Assembly (NCBI RefSeq): GCF_050003625.1
Contig: NC_134397.1
Span: 266,842,070-266,906,069, forward strand
Direction of reading: 5' to 3'
Source of the DNA: Haematobia irritans
Lineage: Eukaryota; Arthropoda; Insecta; Diptera; Muscidae
Length of the DNA: 64,000 bases
Below are positions 46,003-59,600 of the stretch, piece by piece. Within the stretch, counting starts at the first letter, position 1. Every line of letters starts with the position of its first letter. Both the position numbers and the translations under genes were made by a program. The notes under the pieces are model-generated. The model had not been told where the DNA came from and made no database searches. It saw nothing but the letters and a program-made list of their open reading frames with translations.

Positions 46003-47724
46003 TAAAAATAAAAAAAAAAAAAAAATTCTCATACTATGCAAAATATTCTCAAAGGAACTTCCATGGAAGTGAACAGTCACAGGTTCTAATCTCAACGAGG
46101 TTGATTTTTAATTTATTTTTTTGCGTTTTTTTTTAATTTTCTTTTATGTTTTTCGATATTTAATTGTCCAAAATTTAAATTCGATATTTAATTGTCCCAA
46201 ATTTAAATTTTCTCACTATGCGGGTTTGGTTGTGGTAATGGAATCCGGTTAACCGGTTTTAGTTTTAGCCTCAGACCTGTTCTTCTTGGCGTTACTTACA
46301 AATGCACAATTTTATTGTACCATGTACCAAAAAATAAGTTGAAAAATATTAATTCGCCCGTTTTCTCTTTAGTGTTTATAAAAAATTACGTTTCTATTAT
46401 TTTAAATGTCAATGGTATTAGCAATTCTAACACCAACCACACACAGGTATTTTAACAGATCCTTGAATGTTTGTGTCAGTTTCACTTTAAGTCAATCCCC
46501 ATTCATCACTACATTTTTTTTTCAATTCGATTCCATTTGACCCAAATCGATGCAACGTCAAGTAAATATTGCTAGCATAAAATGTGCCATATTTTCTTGA
46601 CTCTCACATTTGATTAGACATGAACTTCATATTTTCTATGCTCTTTTCACTTCGGGATGTCAAAAGGCATTTAAGGAAAGAAAAAAATTGAAACGGAAAT
46701 GCAATTCGTAAAGAAAGTTTATGATTTTTAATGCAATTCACCCTGAAACGTTTTCATATTGCATTGGCTCAGCTATTACCAAGAGCAGCCATCCTTAGTT
46801 TGGGGGGGAAAATGAAAAATCGGAAATTGGAAAAATATTATCGTTAAAGGCTAAAAGTGCATGGAAATTGATTTTTTAATGTGATAGAGGCAATGAAATG
46901 ATTTTCTTTAATATATTTGGTAAGTTAAGTACAACATTTATCAGTGGTATAAACATTAAAATATGCTATAAGTAGTTATGGCCTGTTCCTGTATATCGAA
47001 CGAAAGGTTTCTTTCGTATTCCAAACGAAAGAAAATTGATTTTTGTTCTTCTATTTCGAAAGGCAAGTCACTTCATATTTTGTTGTCGAGTACTAAACGA
47101 ACATATACAATAAGTATCAAGAAAAAAGTAAAAATATTGTTAACATTTGACTGAATTCTCAGGCCAAAAATTTGAAAATACTCATTTTGGATAATCAATG
47201 TATTCTCCTACAAACGAAACGAACTTTCAAAAATAGAAAAACCCAAATTCATACGAATTCGAGTGACTGCCTTTCTTTCGAATGAGTTTTCGTTCGATAT
47301 ACAGGAACAGGTCATTAGTAAATAAAGAATGAAACTTTATTACAAACGCCGATACTACAAAAACAAATAAAGATTTTGCCACTAAGTAAAGAAAATTTAT
47401 TAGACATAATTATATCTACTAGTATGTTAAAACAATTTCTTAACTGTTTTATGGAAAAGACGAAGTTTGAAAAGTTCATTCATTTCTTTATGTTTTTTAG
47501 TTAATGTACTAGCAAATCTCCTCTGGAATATTGATACCACAGTCATTGTAGTCTATTGATTAGAATTGTGTCCAAGGTTTTCACATTTGGTAGAATTCTA
47601 CCAAAAATGGTACATTTTCTATTTGGTATATTGGAAGAATTCTTGATGTTTTGGAAGATTTTGCAAAATATACCTCTCCAACTAAGAGGAACATCAATTT
47701 TCTAAGAAAATTTTAATTTTTCGA
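46003..47724. other. No gene seen; inverted-end MITE at about 46978-47315
   Basis: Apparently unique sequence apart from an element whose ends GGCCTGTTCCTGTATATCGA and TCGATATACAGGAACAGGTC are inverse and whose interior has TTTCTTTCG motifs. Its target duplication is unclear (TTA or TA). No frame here shows a protein motif. Confidence 0.5.
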
Positions 47725-50690
47725 CACAGTTTTCTATAGAAATAAAATTTTGACAAAATTATCGAAAGAAATACAATTTTAACTAAATTTATTGTAGAAA
47801 TAAAATTTTAACAAAATTTTCTGTAGAAATAAAATTTTGAAAAATTGTTCTATGGGAATAAAATTTTGATAAAATTTTCTATGAAAATAATATTTTGACA
47901 AAATTTTTTATAGAAATAAAATTTTGAAAAAATGTAGTCAAAATTTTCTATAGAAAAAAAAAATTCACAAAAATTTTCTATAGGAACTAAAATTTTGACA
48001 AAATTTTCTATAGAAATAAAATTGTGACAAAAATTGTATATAGAAAAAAAATTACAAAATTTTCTATAGAAACAAAATTGCGACAAAAATTTCTATAGAA
48101 ATATACAATTTTGACAACATTTTCAATATAAAGGAAAGTATGACATCATATTCTATAAAAATAAACTATTGACATAATTTTTCATAGAAGTAAAATTTTG
48201 ACAAATTTTTTTTATAGAAATAAAATTTTGACAAAATTTTTTTATAGAAATAAAATTTTGACAAAATTTTCTATAGAAATAAAATTTAGAAAAATTTTTT
48301 ATAGAAAAAAAAAATTTTGACAACATTTTCTAGAGAAATAAAATTTTGACAAAATTTTATATAGAAATACAATTTTGACAAAATGTTGAAATTTTATATG
48401 GAAATAAAATTTTGACAAAATTTAGTCAAAATTTTCTGTAGAAAAAACAAAATTGACAAAATTTTCTAGAGAAATAAAATTTTGACAAAATTTTCTATAG
48501 AAATAAAATTTTGACAAAATTTAGTCAAAATTTTCTATAGAAAAAAAATTCACAAAATTTTCTATAGGAACTAAAATTTTGACAAAATTTTCTATAGAAA
48601 TAAAATTGTGACAAAAATTGTATATAGAAAAAAAATGACAAAATTTTCTATAGAAACAAAATTGTGACAAAAATTTCTATAGAAATATACAATTTTGACA
48701 ACATTTTCAATAGAAAGGAAAGTATGAAATCATATTCTATAAAAATAAACTATTGACATAATTTTTCATAGAAGTAAAATTTTGACAAATTTTTTTATAG
48801 AAATAAAATTTTGACAAAATTTTTTATAGAAATAAAATTTTGACAAAATTTTCTATAGAAATAAAATTTTGACAAAATGTAGTCAAAATTTTCTAAAGAA
48901 ATAAAATTTTGGAAAATTTTCCATAAGACAAAAAATTTACAACATTTTCTATAGAAATAAAATTTTGGCAAAATTTTCTATCGAAATAAAATTTTGGCAA
49001 AATTTTCTATCGAAATAAAATTTTGGCAAAATTTTCTATCGAAATAAAAATTTTGACAAACATTTCTAGAGAAATAAAACTTTGACAAAATTTTCTATGG
49101 AAATAAAAGTTAAACAAAATAGAAATAAAAGTTGAAATAAAATTTTGACAAAATTTTATATAGAAATAAAATTTTATATAGAAATACAATTTTGACAAAA
49201 TGTTGAAATTTGAAATAAAATTTTCTATAGAAAAAACAAAATTGACAAAATTTTCTATGGGAATTAAAATTTTGACAAAATTTGCTATAGAAATAAAATT
49301 GTGACAAAAATTGTATATAGAAAAAAAATTGACAAAATTTTCTATAGAAACGAAATTGTGACAAAATTTTCTATAGAAATATACAATTTAGAAGGGAAAT
49401 TATGACATAATTTTCTATAAAAATAAAATATTTACATAATTTTTTATAGAAGTAAAATTTTGACAAAATTTTCTATAGAAATACAATTTTGACAAAATTG
49501 TCTATAGAAAAGAAATTTTGACAAAATTTTCTATAGGAATATAATTTTGGCAAAATTTTCTATAGAAATAGAAATTTAGCAAAATTTTCTAGAGAAATAA
49601 AATTCTGACAAAATTTTCTATAGAAATAAAAGTTGAACAAAATAGAAATAAAATTTTGACAAAATTTTAAAAAATTTTCTCTAGAAAAGAAGTTATGACA
49701 TATTTTTCTATAGAAATAAAATTTTGACAAAATGTTCTATAGAAATAAAATTTTGACAAAATTTTCTATAGAAAAGAAATTTTGACAAAATTTTCTATAG
49801 AAAAGAAATTTTGAGAAAATTTTCTATAGAAAAGAAATTTTGACAAAATTTTCTATAAAAATAAAATTTTGGCAAAATTTTCTATAGAAATAAAAATTTG
49901 GCAAAATTTTCAAAAAGTTGAACAAAATAGAAATAAAAGTTGAAATAAAATTTTTAAAAAATTGTATATAGAAATAAAATTTTGCCAAAATTTTATATAG
50001 AAATAAAATTTTAACAAAATATTCTATACAAAAGAAATTATGACATAATTTTCTATAGAAATAAAATTTTGACAAATTTTTCTATAATAAAATTTTGACA
50101 AAATTTTCTATAAAAAGAAAATTTTGACAAAATTTCCTATAGAAATAAAATTTTGCCAAAATTTCCTATAGAAATAAAATTTTGCCAAAATTTTCTATAA
50201 AAATAAAATTTTTTAAAAATTTCCTATAGAAATAAAATTTTGACAAAATTTCCTATAGAAATAAAATTTTGGCAAAATTTTTATAGATATAAAATTTTGA
50301 CAAAATTTTCTATAGAAATAAAATTTTGACAACATTTTCTATAGAAATAAAATTTTGACAAAAAGTTCTACAGAAATAAAATTTAGACAAAATTTTCTGT
50401 AGAAATAAAATTTTGACAAAATTTTCTATAGAAAAAAAATTTTGACAAAATTTTGTATAGAAAAGAAATTTTGACAAAATTTTCTATAGAAATAGAATTT
50501 TGACAATATTTTCTATAGAAAAGAAATTTTGACAAAATTTGCTATAGAAAGGAAATTATGACATAATTTGCTATAGAAATTAAATTTTGGCAAATTTTTC
50601 TATACAAATAAAAATTTGATGAAATTTTAACAAAATTTGTTATAGAAATAAAATTTTCTGTAGAAATAAATAAATTAAATTTAGTAGATT
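47725..50690 (-). repeat. Large 29-bp minisatellite array, about 3 kb
   Basis: Roughly a hundred units in reverse orientation (AAAATTTTGACAAAATTTTC and TATAGAAAT). Higher-order repetition is visible: the stretch 47930-48300 recurs at about 48530-48900. GGTAGAATTCTACCA lies just left (47590) and TCTTGGTAGATTAG just right (50704). The frames in it are repeat read-through. Confidence 0.93.
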
Positions 50691-50824
50691 TTTTTTTGTA
50701 AAATCTTGGTAGATTAGTTTTGGCAAAAGAATCAATGTTTATCACAAAAAAAATTATATTCATTTCTTCCAAACAAACTTCTTTACAGCGAAAAACAAAT
50801 AAGAAACGACATTTGTTTCGTTTG

Positions 50825-51417
50825 CACTCAAAAAAAAGTTTACTTGGATCCAAAGATTGTGATATACCAAAATCCTTAGGTATTGATTCCGAGCCAAAGA
50901 TGCCGCTTCTTTAAAATAAAGACATTTTTTAGCGACCTAACTGGCTTTAAATCTAGGACCAATAAAATTAAAATTAGGAGAGAAATAGATCTTCTTTATC
51001 AAATTTTCATTGTCTTTTCACGGTTTATTAATAAAGGTACTCACGTACAAACAAATGTCAGTTTAAAAATCAAAATTATAATGGATACTTCAAAGTAAAA
51101 AACGTTTTCTTAATTAACAAAAAAAAAACTTATACCAAATACCCTAAATCCTCAAAATAAGTCTTAGCCTATATTTGAAGTGTTTTTGTGATAAATCTCA
51201 AGTTTCAATATTTCAGTTAATTTAAGGACAAATTCTTTAAATTAAAAATGTGTTTCTTTACTTTAAGTAAAATTAAAAAATTGAAGCAAAGATTATAAAC
51301 TTTATTTTAATTAAATTTCAATATTTTAAAGAAATTTGTCTTTAATATTTTGTAAATTTCGCATCCTAAAATTTAGGTTGCGAAATCTTTAGTATCACGT
51401 TAATATTTTTTTCAGTG
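50825..51417. mobile_element. MITE related to family A
   Basis: Starts CACTCAAAAAAAAGTTTACT and ends ATATTTTTTTCAGTG, with the TATTGATTCCGAGCCAAAGA phrase of family A near the left. At 50720-50824 lies an inverted fragment of the 25845 element (CAAACAAACTTCTTTACAGC). The right part was later caught in a tandem duplication. Confidence 0.6.
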
Positions 51418-52112
51418 TGGGAGGGAAGAATTTTTTTTCGTATGTAGAAGAGCCGTAATTAAAAAGAAAATTCTCCAATGTAAATCTTCTGTTTTGTTTT
51501 TATATTATTTTTTTTTTGTTGGTTCCCACATTAAGACTATTTATTTTTCTCTGTGATCTTATACATCTGTGTTTAATCGCACGCATTTTCCTATCAAATA
51601 ATCCTTGTGCATACTCTATCGCTTTCTCCTGTTTGGTTGACCATGTTTTTATGATAAATCTCAAGTTTCAATATTTCAGTTAATTTAAGGACAAATTCTT
51701 TAAATTAAAAATGTGTTTCTTTACTTTAAGTAAAATTAAAAAATTGAAGCAAAGATTATAAACTTTATTTTAATTAAATTTCAATATTTTAAAGAAATTT
51801 GTCTTTAATATTTTGTAAATTTCGCATCCTAAAATTTAGGTTGCGAAATCTTTAGTATCACGTTAATATTTTTTTCAGTGTGGGAGGGAAGAATTTTTTT
51901 TCGTATGTAGAAGAGCCGTAATTAAAAAGAAAATTCTCCAATGTAAATCTTCTGTTTTGTTTTTATATTATTTTTTTTTGTTGGTTCCCACATTAAGACT
52001 ATTTATTTTTCTCTGTGATCTTATACATCTGTGTTTAATCGCACGCATTTTCCTATCAAATAATCCTTGTGCATACTCTATCGCTTTCTCCTGTTTGGTT
52101 GACCATGTTGAT
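51187..52112. repeat. 463-bp tandem duplication
   Basis: 51187-51649 and 51650-52112 are nearly identical; the only clear differences are one base at the start and one T fewer in a T run. The duplicated unit holds the right end of the MITE and flanking unique sequence ending TTGGTTGACCATGTT. Confidence 0.9.
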
Positions 52113-52406
52113 TATCAATAAGCTTCTTATGGGGCAATCAGTAAATAAACATGAAGTGTATGTGGAAAAAAGCTCATAAGGAAAAAAGGAAAAATCATCA
52201 AATGAAGATTAATACTGATGTTGGATAAAACCAAGTAGTATTATGTCCATAATTTTTTCTATACTGGAAACATGGTTTTGTTCAAGCATCCTCAAAACCC
52301 GAATACGTCATTTAGAAACCTCAAAAAATACAGTTTGAAAAAGAATTTAATGAAACAGGAACTGTAGAAAATTCCAAGAATTTTCCTATCCCTCATCATC
52401 AATAGT

Positions 52407-52753
52407 TTGGAGCCACCGTGGTGCAATGGTTAGCATGCCCGCCTTGCATACACAAGGCCGTGGGTTCGATTCCTGCTTCAACCGAACACCAAAAAGTTTT
52501 TTAGCGGTGGATTATCCCACCTTAGTAATGCTGGTGACATCTCTGAGGGTTTCAAAGCTTCTCTAAGTGGTTTCACTGCAATGTGGAACGCCGTTCGGAC
52601 ACGGCCATAAAAAGGAGGTCCCTTGTCATTGAGCTTAACATGGAATCGGGCAGCACTCAGTGATAAGAGAGAAGTTCAGCAATGTGGTATCACAATGGAC
52701 TGAATGGTCTAAGTGAGCCTGATACATCGGGCTGCCACCTAATTTAACCTAAC
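52407..52753 (+). mobile_element. tRNA-derived SINE, full length, 13-bp TSD
   Basis: Same family as 41453-41797, with A box GTGGTGCAATGG and B box GGTTCGATTCC. Exact CATCATCAATAGT duplications at 52394-52406 and 52754-52766. The tail TAATTTAACCTAAC is slightly decayed. Confidence 0.9.
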
Positions 52754-52766
52754 CATCATCAATAGT

Positions 52767-53802
52767 GGATTAAATTTAGAAATAGCTGTCGTATTTATGC
52801 TATTAATATGTCCATTAAATATCAAGTTTTCTTAACCCTCTAATGACCAAGCCAATTTTAAGGAGGGATTTACTAAAATGAGGAATTGTTAGTGAGACAC
52901 ACTTAAAACAGAATGTGCAAGTTTGAGGGGTTTCACTGTGCGTACAATATATGGCCTCAAATGCCCATAACAAAATCCCTAAGTATCTACAATTTACTCG
53001 AGATCCTATATAAAGCGATTTTCGACCATTTTTTATTCGCTGAAAAAAATCGTCTTATTCTTGTATGTGTTTCATGGTTATGGGTATTTAAGGTTCGTCC
53101 GACTAAACTTTGATAAAACTGAATAGTTTAACATCTGCAAAAAAAAAAAAATTGGGCTTTAATACATATTAGGCATAATTTTCATTCTGTTAATATTTGA
53201 TCATTCCTTCATTGCTAGCTAACATTTTATTTCGAGTGTATGAATTGAATCAACCACTGATAAGCATTCAACATCATATGAGAAGTCTACTTCATGGAAC
53301 AGATAGTGCAAATTATATTTCAATATTATCCTTTCCAAGTATAAAGAATGCAGGATAACGACTATAGGAGCAATGGCACTGACAGTGATATTAAATGCAA
53401 GTGGTTGCTTATGGGGTGGGTGAAAACAGAGATTTTCATAGATACCCCACATAATATTCTAATGTAATAATAAAGTATTCTCCCTACATTATTGCATAGA
53501 CTATGTGGTGAATAGGAGAGGATTGAATAACAAATTATGCAGAATATAATCCTCATGAGGGTAGTTTAATATCAAATAAAACCTTGTGTGTTCATGTATT
53601 GGGTATTATATCAGTACTAATAGATGTAACTGCAAGGATTTAGAAAGGATATATACATATGTTACTAACTTCATTTATAGTTATGAAAGGTTTATCTAAC
53701 TCGACGTTGCCTACATTGGCTATAGTTGACAATTTTAAAGAGACTTAATCCAAGTAGAAGGAAAGCTGCTACGAAGAGAGATTAAAATCCGTTGGAGTTC
53801 CA
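52767..53802. other. No gene seen; lone piggyBac-like end at 52832
   Basis: TTAACCCTCTAATGACC at 52832 resembles the left end of the MITE at 7764, but I see no matching right end. The remainder (53100-53800) is unique AT-rich sequence; frames at 53219-53556 show no motif. Confidence 0.5.
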
Positions 53803-54129
53803 ACAAGTGTATACAGCAGTAAGTTCGGCCGGGCCGAATCTTAAATACCCACCACCATGAATCAAATATTATAGTTTCCTTTGAAATTTAAGGGGGGGTT
53901 TGATGACAGATATTCTCCCAAATAAAGCAGTTCAACTAGTACACTTTCCGAAGATAAATTAAAATTTGGTAAAAATTCGGTATTTTCTGAAATTCAAAAT
54001 GTAGAGTCCAATGCCCATATGTAAAATAATTTATTGACAGTTTATCGAGGGAATTTATATGGTAAAAACAGGCTTGAAGTTTTATTAACCGTTTTTTCAT
54101 ATGGGGGTAAAATTTTTAATATAAGCCAC
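53803..54129 (+). mobile_element. INE-like element, left fragment, cut by a solo LTR
   Basis: ACAAGTGTATACAGCAGTAA, TTCGGCCGGGCCGAATC and ATACCCACCACCATGAATCA form the left end of the family seen at 13966. The body stops at the LTR insertion at 54130. Confidence 0.6.
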
Positions 54130-55710
54130 TGTAACGACGAGTTTTCTCCGGTCGCTGGGGTATTGATCACAGAAATTTGTTTGGGTAGTGACAAAGAAAG
54201 GAAAAGACGGTGTTATACGTTGATATTAAAGTTTATTGAGGATAAATCGTTCCGGGACGTGGTACAGTTTCGATGGGGCTGGATGGGTTTGAGATGGTGA
54301 CCTGGATAAGCACACCGGACTGGACTGCCACGTGTTTGGCCTGGTCAATGGTATGGCAGGAATGGGCGAGCTGAATGGCGGCGTATCTAAGTACGGAAGT
54401 CTGGGCAGGATCTTGCACTTGCGAATCTGGGTGATTAAATGGCGAACTGGCTAAGCACGCTCTGGAAGTCTGGACAGGATCCTGAGCTGGCGATTTTTGG
54501 AGATTAAATGGCGACCTGGTTAAATACGCTCTGGAAGTCTGGACAGAATCCTGCGCTGGCGATTATTGGAGATTAAATGGCGACCTGGTTAAATACGCTC
54601 TGTAAATCCGGTGAGACGTATGGAAACGAGACAGTGGTGAGTCAAAGGTGGTCCTGTGAAACCTGATGTGGAGCGAGACGAGCTAGAATAATGCTAAGCG
54701 TTGGGGAATAGCGAACGAACAGTGTCCTGGAGCGAACTAGGGACTAGGAGCGGCGGAGTGAATAGATGCGACGACACTTGGAATGGTTACCTTGGTAAGT
54801 ATAGCGTCAATGGGATCGTGTAGATCTGGAGTGACCGCGACCTGGGTAACTATACAAGTCAAACGAAGGGCAGAGACAATGGGATCGTTTAGATCTGGAG
54901 CGACCTGGGTAAGTACACAAATCAAACGAAGGGCAGAGACAAAGGGATCGTGTTGATCTGGAGTGACTGCGACCTGGGTAAGTACACAAGTCAAAAGAAG
55001 GGCAGAGACAAAGGGATCGTGTAGATCTGAAGTGACTGCGACTTGGGTAAGTACACAAGTCAACCGAAGGGCAGATACAATGGGATCGTGTAGATCTGGA
55101 GTGACTGCTACCTGGGTAAGTACACAAGTCAATGGGATCGTGAAGATCGCGAGTAACTATGACCTTGATAAGTACACAAGTCAAATGTACTGCGGGCTGT
55201 TCGTCTTTGATGCGGAGGGAACAACGTGGTGCAACGTAAACCGGTGACCTTGAATTACCACGTGTATTCCACTCGTACAAGTATAACTCTACTAGCAAGT
55301 CATCACCTTGAATATTATTTCACACTATACTTACCACCTGTTGACTCGTCCACGTGCGATCTTCAAATGATCCCGATTTGCAGCTTCCTTAAATAGACCG
55401 TAAGGCTGTAGTCGCCGTCACTTTAATGCCGTTACATTTCAAGAACGATGTATATGCTACACGTTACTTTGCTACCTGCATGTAGTCGTTGCTGCAGCCG
55501 CATATGTTGCTGGGCAAGGCCAATGGTACTATACTTTCAATAAAGTATGTTAGAAATTAATGCAATGGATATTCTTGTTGCAACTTAAATGTAATAGGTA
55601 ATTAATAATTTCTCGATAACGCAAAGAAAAAAATGAAGTTATTCAAAAATACTGAAAAGAAAATAAATGTGTTAGCGAAAACGAGGGTAACCGTCGTATT
55701 CGTCGTTACA
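54130..55710 (+). mobile_element. Solo LTR, 1.58 kb, 4-bp TSD CCAC
   Basis: Begins TGTAACGACGA and ends with the inverse TCGTCGTTACA (TG...CA rule), flanked by CCAC at 54126-54129 and 55711-55714. AATAAA at 55539-55544 lies near the 3' end, as expected of the R region. Two tandem arrays of about 69 bp are inside: GGCGACCTGG units at 54441, 54510 and 54579, and GATCGTGTAGATC units at about 54814-55136. It is GC-richer than its surroundings. A 4-bp target fits Gypsy-type integration. No internal retrotransposon genes remain, so a full element was excised by LTR recombination. The frames here are repeat read-through. Confidence 0.8.
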
Positions 55711-55837
55711 CCACATAGTTATACAATTTGTTCTTCAAAAATCCATAGAATTTTGTAAGGATTGCTAAAAAACGTAAACAAGTATCCACCCAAAATACTG
55801 ACCCAACTTTGTTAATATTTTTCAAAGAAAAACAAAC
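55711..55837. other. Short flank, no feature
   Basis: AT-rich sequence between the solo LTR and the next INE-like element. Confidence 0.4.
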
Positions 55838-57499
55838 AAGTATATACGGCCGTAAGTTCGGCCAAGCCGAATCTTATGTACCCTCCACCATGGATTGCGT
55901 AGAAACTTCTACGAAAGACTGTCATCTACAATCGAATTACTTGGGTTGTGGTATCTTAAAACTTCTTAACATCGTTTTCTAAATTGTGAGTTAGTCCATA
56001 CGTGGTATATATTAGACACAAAAGTTATGTATAGGTAAGTCTACAAATAATTACGAATCGATATGGACTTTTTGCACGATACGAAGAGAGCCAGAATTGG
56101 AATATGGGGGTCGCTTATATGGGGGCTATATACAATTATGAACTTCATATGGACCATTTTTTTTGCGATTGGGGATCGATTTATATGAGGGCTATATATA
56201 ACTATAGACCGATATGGACCTAGTTAGGCATGGTTGTTAACGGCCTTACAATAGCACAATGTACCAAATTTCAACTGACTCGGATGAAATTTGCTCCTCC
56301 AAGAGGCTCCAAAACCAAATTTCGGGATCGGTTTATATGGGGGCTATATATGATTATGGACTGATATGGACCACTTTTGGCATGGTTGTTAAATATCATA
56401 TACGATCACCACGTACCAAATTTCAAGCAGATCGGATGAATTTTGCTTCTCCAAAAGGCACCGGAGGTCAAATCTGGGGATCGGTTTATATGGGAGCTAT
56501 ATATAATTATGGACTGATAGGAACCAATTCCTGCATGGTTGTTGGATACCATAGACTAACATCACGTACCAAATTTCAACCGAATGGGAAGAATTTTGCT
56601 CTTCCAAGGTGCTCCGGAGGTCAAATCTGGGGATGGGTTTATATGGGGGCTATATATAATTATGGACCGATGTAGACCAATTTTTGCATGGTTTCAGCCG
56701 GATCGGATGAAATTTGCTTCTCTTAGAGGCCTCGCAAGCCTAATCGGGGAATCGGTTTTTATGGGGGCTATATAATTATGGGCTGATATGAACCAATTCC
56801 TGCATGGTTGTTGGGTACCCTATACTAACATCACGTACTAAATTTCAACCGAATGGGAAGATTTTTGCTCTTCCAAGGTGCTCCGGAGGTCAAATCTGGT
56901 GATCGGTTTATATGGGGGCTATATATAATTATGGACCGATGTAGACCAATTTTCGCATGGTTGTTAGAGACCATTTACTAACACCATGTACCAAATTTCA
57001 GCCGGATCGGATGAAATTTGCTTCTCTTAGAGGCCTCGCAGGCCAAATCGGGGGATCGGTTTATATGGGGGCTATATATATTTATGTGCCGATGTGGACC
57101 AATTTTTGCATGGTTGTTAGAGACCATATACTAACACCATGTACCAAATTTCAGCCGGATCAGATAAAATTTGCTTCTCTTAGAGGCCTCGCAAGCCAAA
57201 TTTGGGGGTCCGTTTATATGGGGGCTATACGTAAAAGTGGACCGATATGGCCCATTTGCAATACCATCCGACCTACATCAATAACAACTACTTGTGCCAA
57301 GTTTCAAGTTGATAGCTTGTTTCGTTCGGAAGTTAGCGTGATTTCAACAGACGGACGGACGGACATGCTCAGATCGACTCAGAATTTCACCACGACCCAG
57401 AATATATATACTTTATGGGGTCTTAGAGCAATATTTCGATGTGTTACAAACGGAATGACAAAGTTAATATACCCCCCATCCTATGGTGGATGGTATAAG
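55838..57499 (+). mobile_element. INE-like element (first family), near complete
   Basis: The left end reads ACAAGTATATACGGCCGTAA and TACCCTCCACCATGG; the right end reads CCTATGGTGGATGGTATA. About eight units of ~153 bp lie between, then GACGGACGGACGGACATG at 57350-57366. It aligns along its length with the element at 7843-9531. The frames at 56259-57583 are read-through. Confidence 0.78.
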
Positions 57500-58850
57500 A
57501 AACAAAATAAATTGTGGGACTCACATAGCGCGAACCATCGGAGATATTCGTACACGCACATGACCTTTTTTGTAGAGCTTTAGAGGAAACATCATCGAAA
57601 TCCTTTCATAATTGCGGCAAAATTGTCTCTTAAAATCATACATCGGAAGTGACCAACTTTAGCTGGAAATCTCGCAAATGTGGACAAAATTAAGGCAATT
57701 GTGGGTGTCCACTTCTAGGACATTTCACTGTTATACGATTGTGGGTGACAGTATTTAGTAAAACTTTGTACGCAATCCGTGGTGGAGGGTACATAAGATC
57801 CGTCTTGACAGAACTTTCGGCCGATATGCTTATTTTTCATTTAATTTTTATTAATTTTCCATTTTTTTTTGTGGCACTTAATTTCCAAAAACATATTATT
57901 TGTTTAAATTAACATAATCGAAATTGGATAAAATTTATGCAGTATCGAAATACTTGTGGAACATTTGATAGTTTTTATTTTTGTTGGGATCTCTAACATT
58001 AGCCATTTGATAGTTTTGGAGTAGGATGGAGAGTCGCCTACTTTTATATTTACTATTCAATTGATTTAGCGTTAAATATAAGGATAAATAGTACAAAAGA
58101 AATAGACTTTAAAATACAATAAAAAAAATCACAGATAAATATTCCTCATTTAAATAGCGAATATAGCAAACAATCTTGCCATTCTGCTATCGACTAAAAG
58201 AAACCAATCAGGGCAAATAAACAAGTTCCTTCATATCATCTAACCATTTTATCTGGCTTATTTTCGCATTAACTGATTGTGTAACCACCACATGACAATC
58301 AGTTTTAGTCATTATATAATGACGGTATTATAATACACAACACCCTGTAGCTCTTAATCAATCGATAAGCTTTTGTTTTTAGCTTATCCGAAAATGTGAA
58401 TGCCTTTACCACTGCAAAAAAGCGGATTTTTTTCTATCATAATATTCACAAAATAACAATGGTCTCCCGTACAAATTTTGGTTGTAATCATGGCATTTGC
58501 TATGCATAAAATGTCAATAAAAATTTGATATTACGACAAAGATAAGACGTCTTAATATTCCTTCTTTTATGTTCCACCTAAATTTGGCCTGTTGTCACGC
58601 AAATTCTAGCTTCAGTTTAGGTTAAGCACGAGGAAATAATAAAAATAAAAATGATAAGATGATGGTGGGCAAATTAGTTAGAGGCATATGCACAAAGAAT
58701 TATTCATGAAAGGTTTGGCAAATTTGATTAGTGATAAGAGTTGACTTCTTTGCATGGTTGGAAAATTCTAGCAAAAACAAAAGAGAAATCAAAAATCAAA
58801 CTGACTATGTCCATCTCTACGCACAAATTCTGAGATATCGTTGTAATATT
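57500..58850. other. No gene seen; INE-like end fragment at 57730-57832
   Basis: Mostly unique AT-rich sequence. At 57730-57832 ATACGATTGTGGGTGACAGT and CGTGGTGGAGGGTACATAAG mark a lone right end of an INE-like copy. Confidence 0.5.
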
Positions 58851-59600
58851 TTCCAAAAGCACATAGTAGTGCTATAGAAGGACGGATATTGAAAATATAC
58901 CACATCGGAACATATTGATGAAAAGGACCAATATAAACCGTTTCTCAATTTTGGTCCACATTTACAACCCATCAATAAATGTTAAAACACAATGAACATT
59001 TAGAATCCTGACACACACAGTCATATCGTCATAACGGCAAATATATCTATATGGACACTTTAGCAAAACATTCACCGATACGATATTCAGATCTATAAAA
59101 TCTCTAGATATCAATTTCAGGAAAATGGGTTTCTAGAAGTCCTAGAAGTCATATCAGGAGACCGAACTATATAGGGGCTATACCAAAAAATGAACCGATA
59201 CACAGCCTATTTGGTACACCTATTTGTAGGTCAGAAATACCTCTAGATCTTCAATTTCAGGTAAATCGCGTAAAAACTACGAATTCTCCAAGCCCAAGAA
59301 GTCAAATCGGAAGACCGGTCTATGTGGGATATACACCATATACACCATACGGTTTCTAGAATCCCAAAAAGACAAATCGGAAGACCGTTCTATATGGGAC
59401 ATATACCTGAACATGGACCGATACACACCATATTCGGCACACCTATTTGTCCAACTGGTCCAGAATAAAGGTATTCAATATTGGCCCAAAATACCATTAG
59501 AGTTTCATTTTAGAAAATAACACAAGACCCCAATTCGGGGATAAATATGGCCCATCTTCGTATTTGACCTGACCTGACAAAAAAAATCTTTGCCAAATTA
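58851..59600 (+). mobile_element. INE-like fragments (second family)
   Basis: Units with CCGATACACACCATATTCGG and AAGTCAAATCGGAAGACCG at 59060-59460 and a CAGACAGAAAGACAGCCAGA stretch at 59640 are the diverged equivalent of the GTCY block. No clean ends. Confidence 0.5.

Noticed and set aside
47725..50690. 29-bp repeats at regular spacing resembling a CRISPR array, and FYRKFCQNF-type frames
   Set aside because: There are no unique spacers, the units are contiguous and diverged, and the genome is eukaryotic. It is a minisatellite, and the frames only translate it.
54737..55298. Two overlapping minus-strand frames with LTCVLTQVAVTPDLHDP-like repeats
   Set aside because: They translate the ~69-bp tandem array inside a solo LTR; 69 is divisible by three, so open frames persist by chance.
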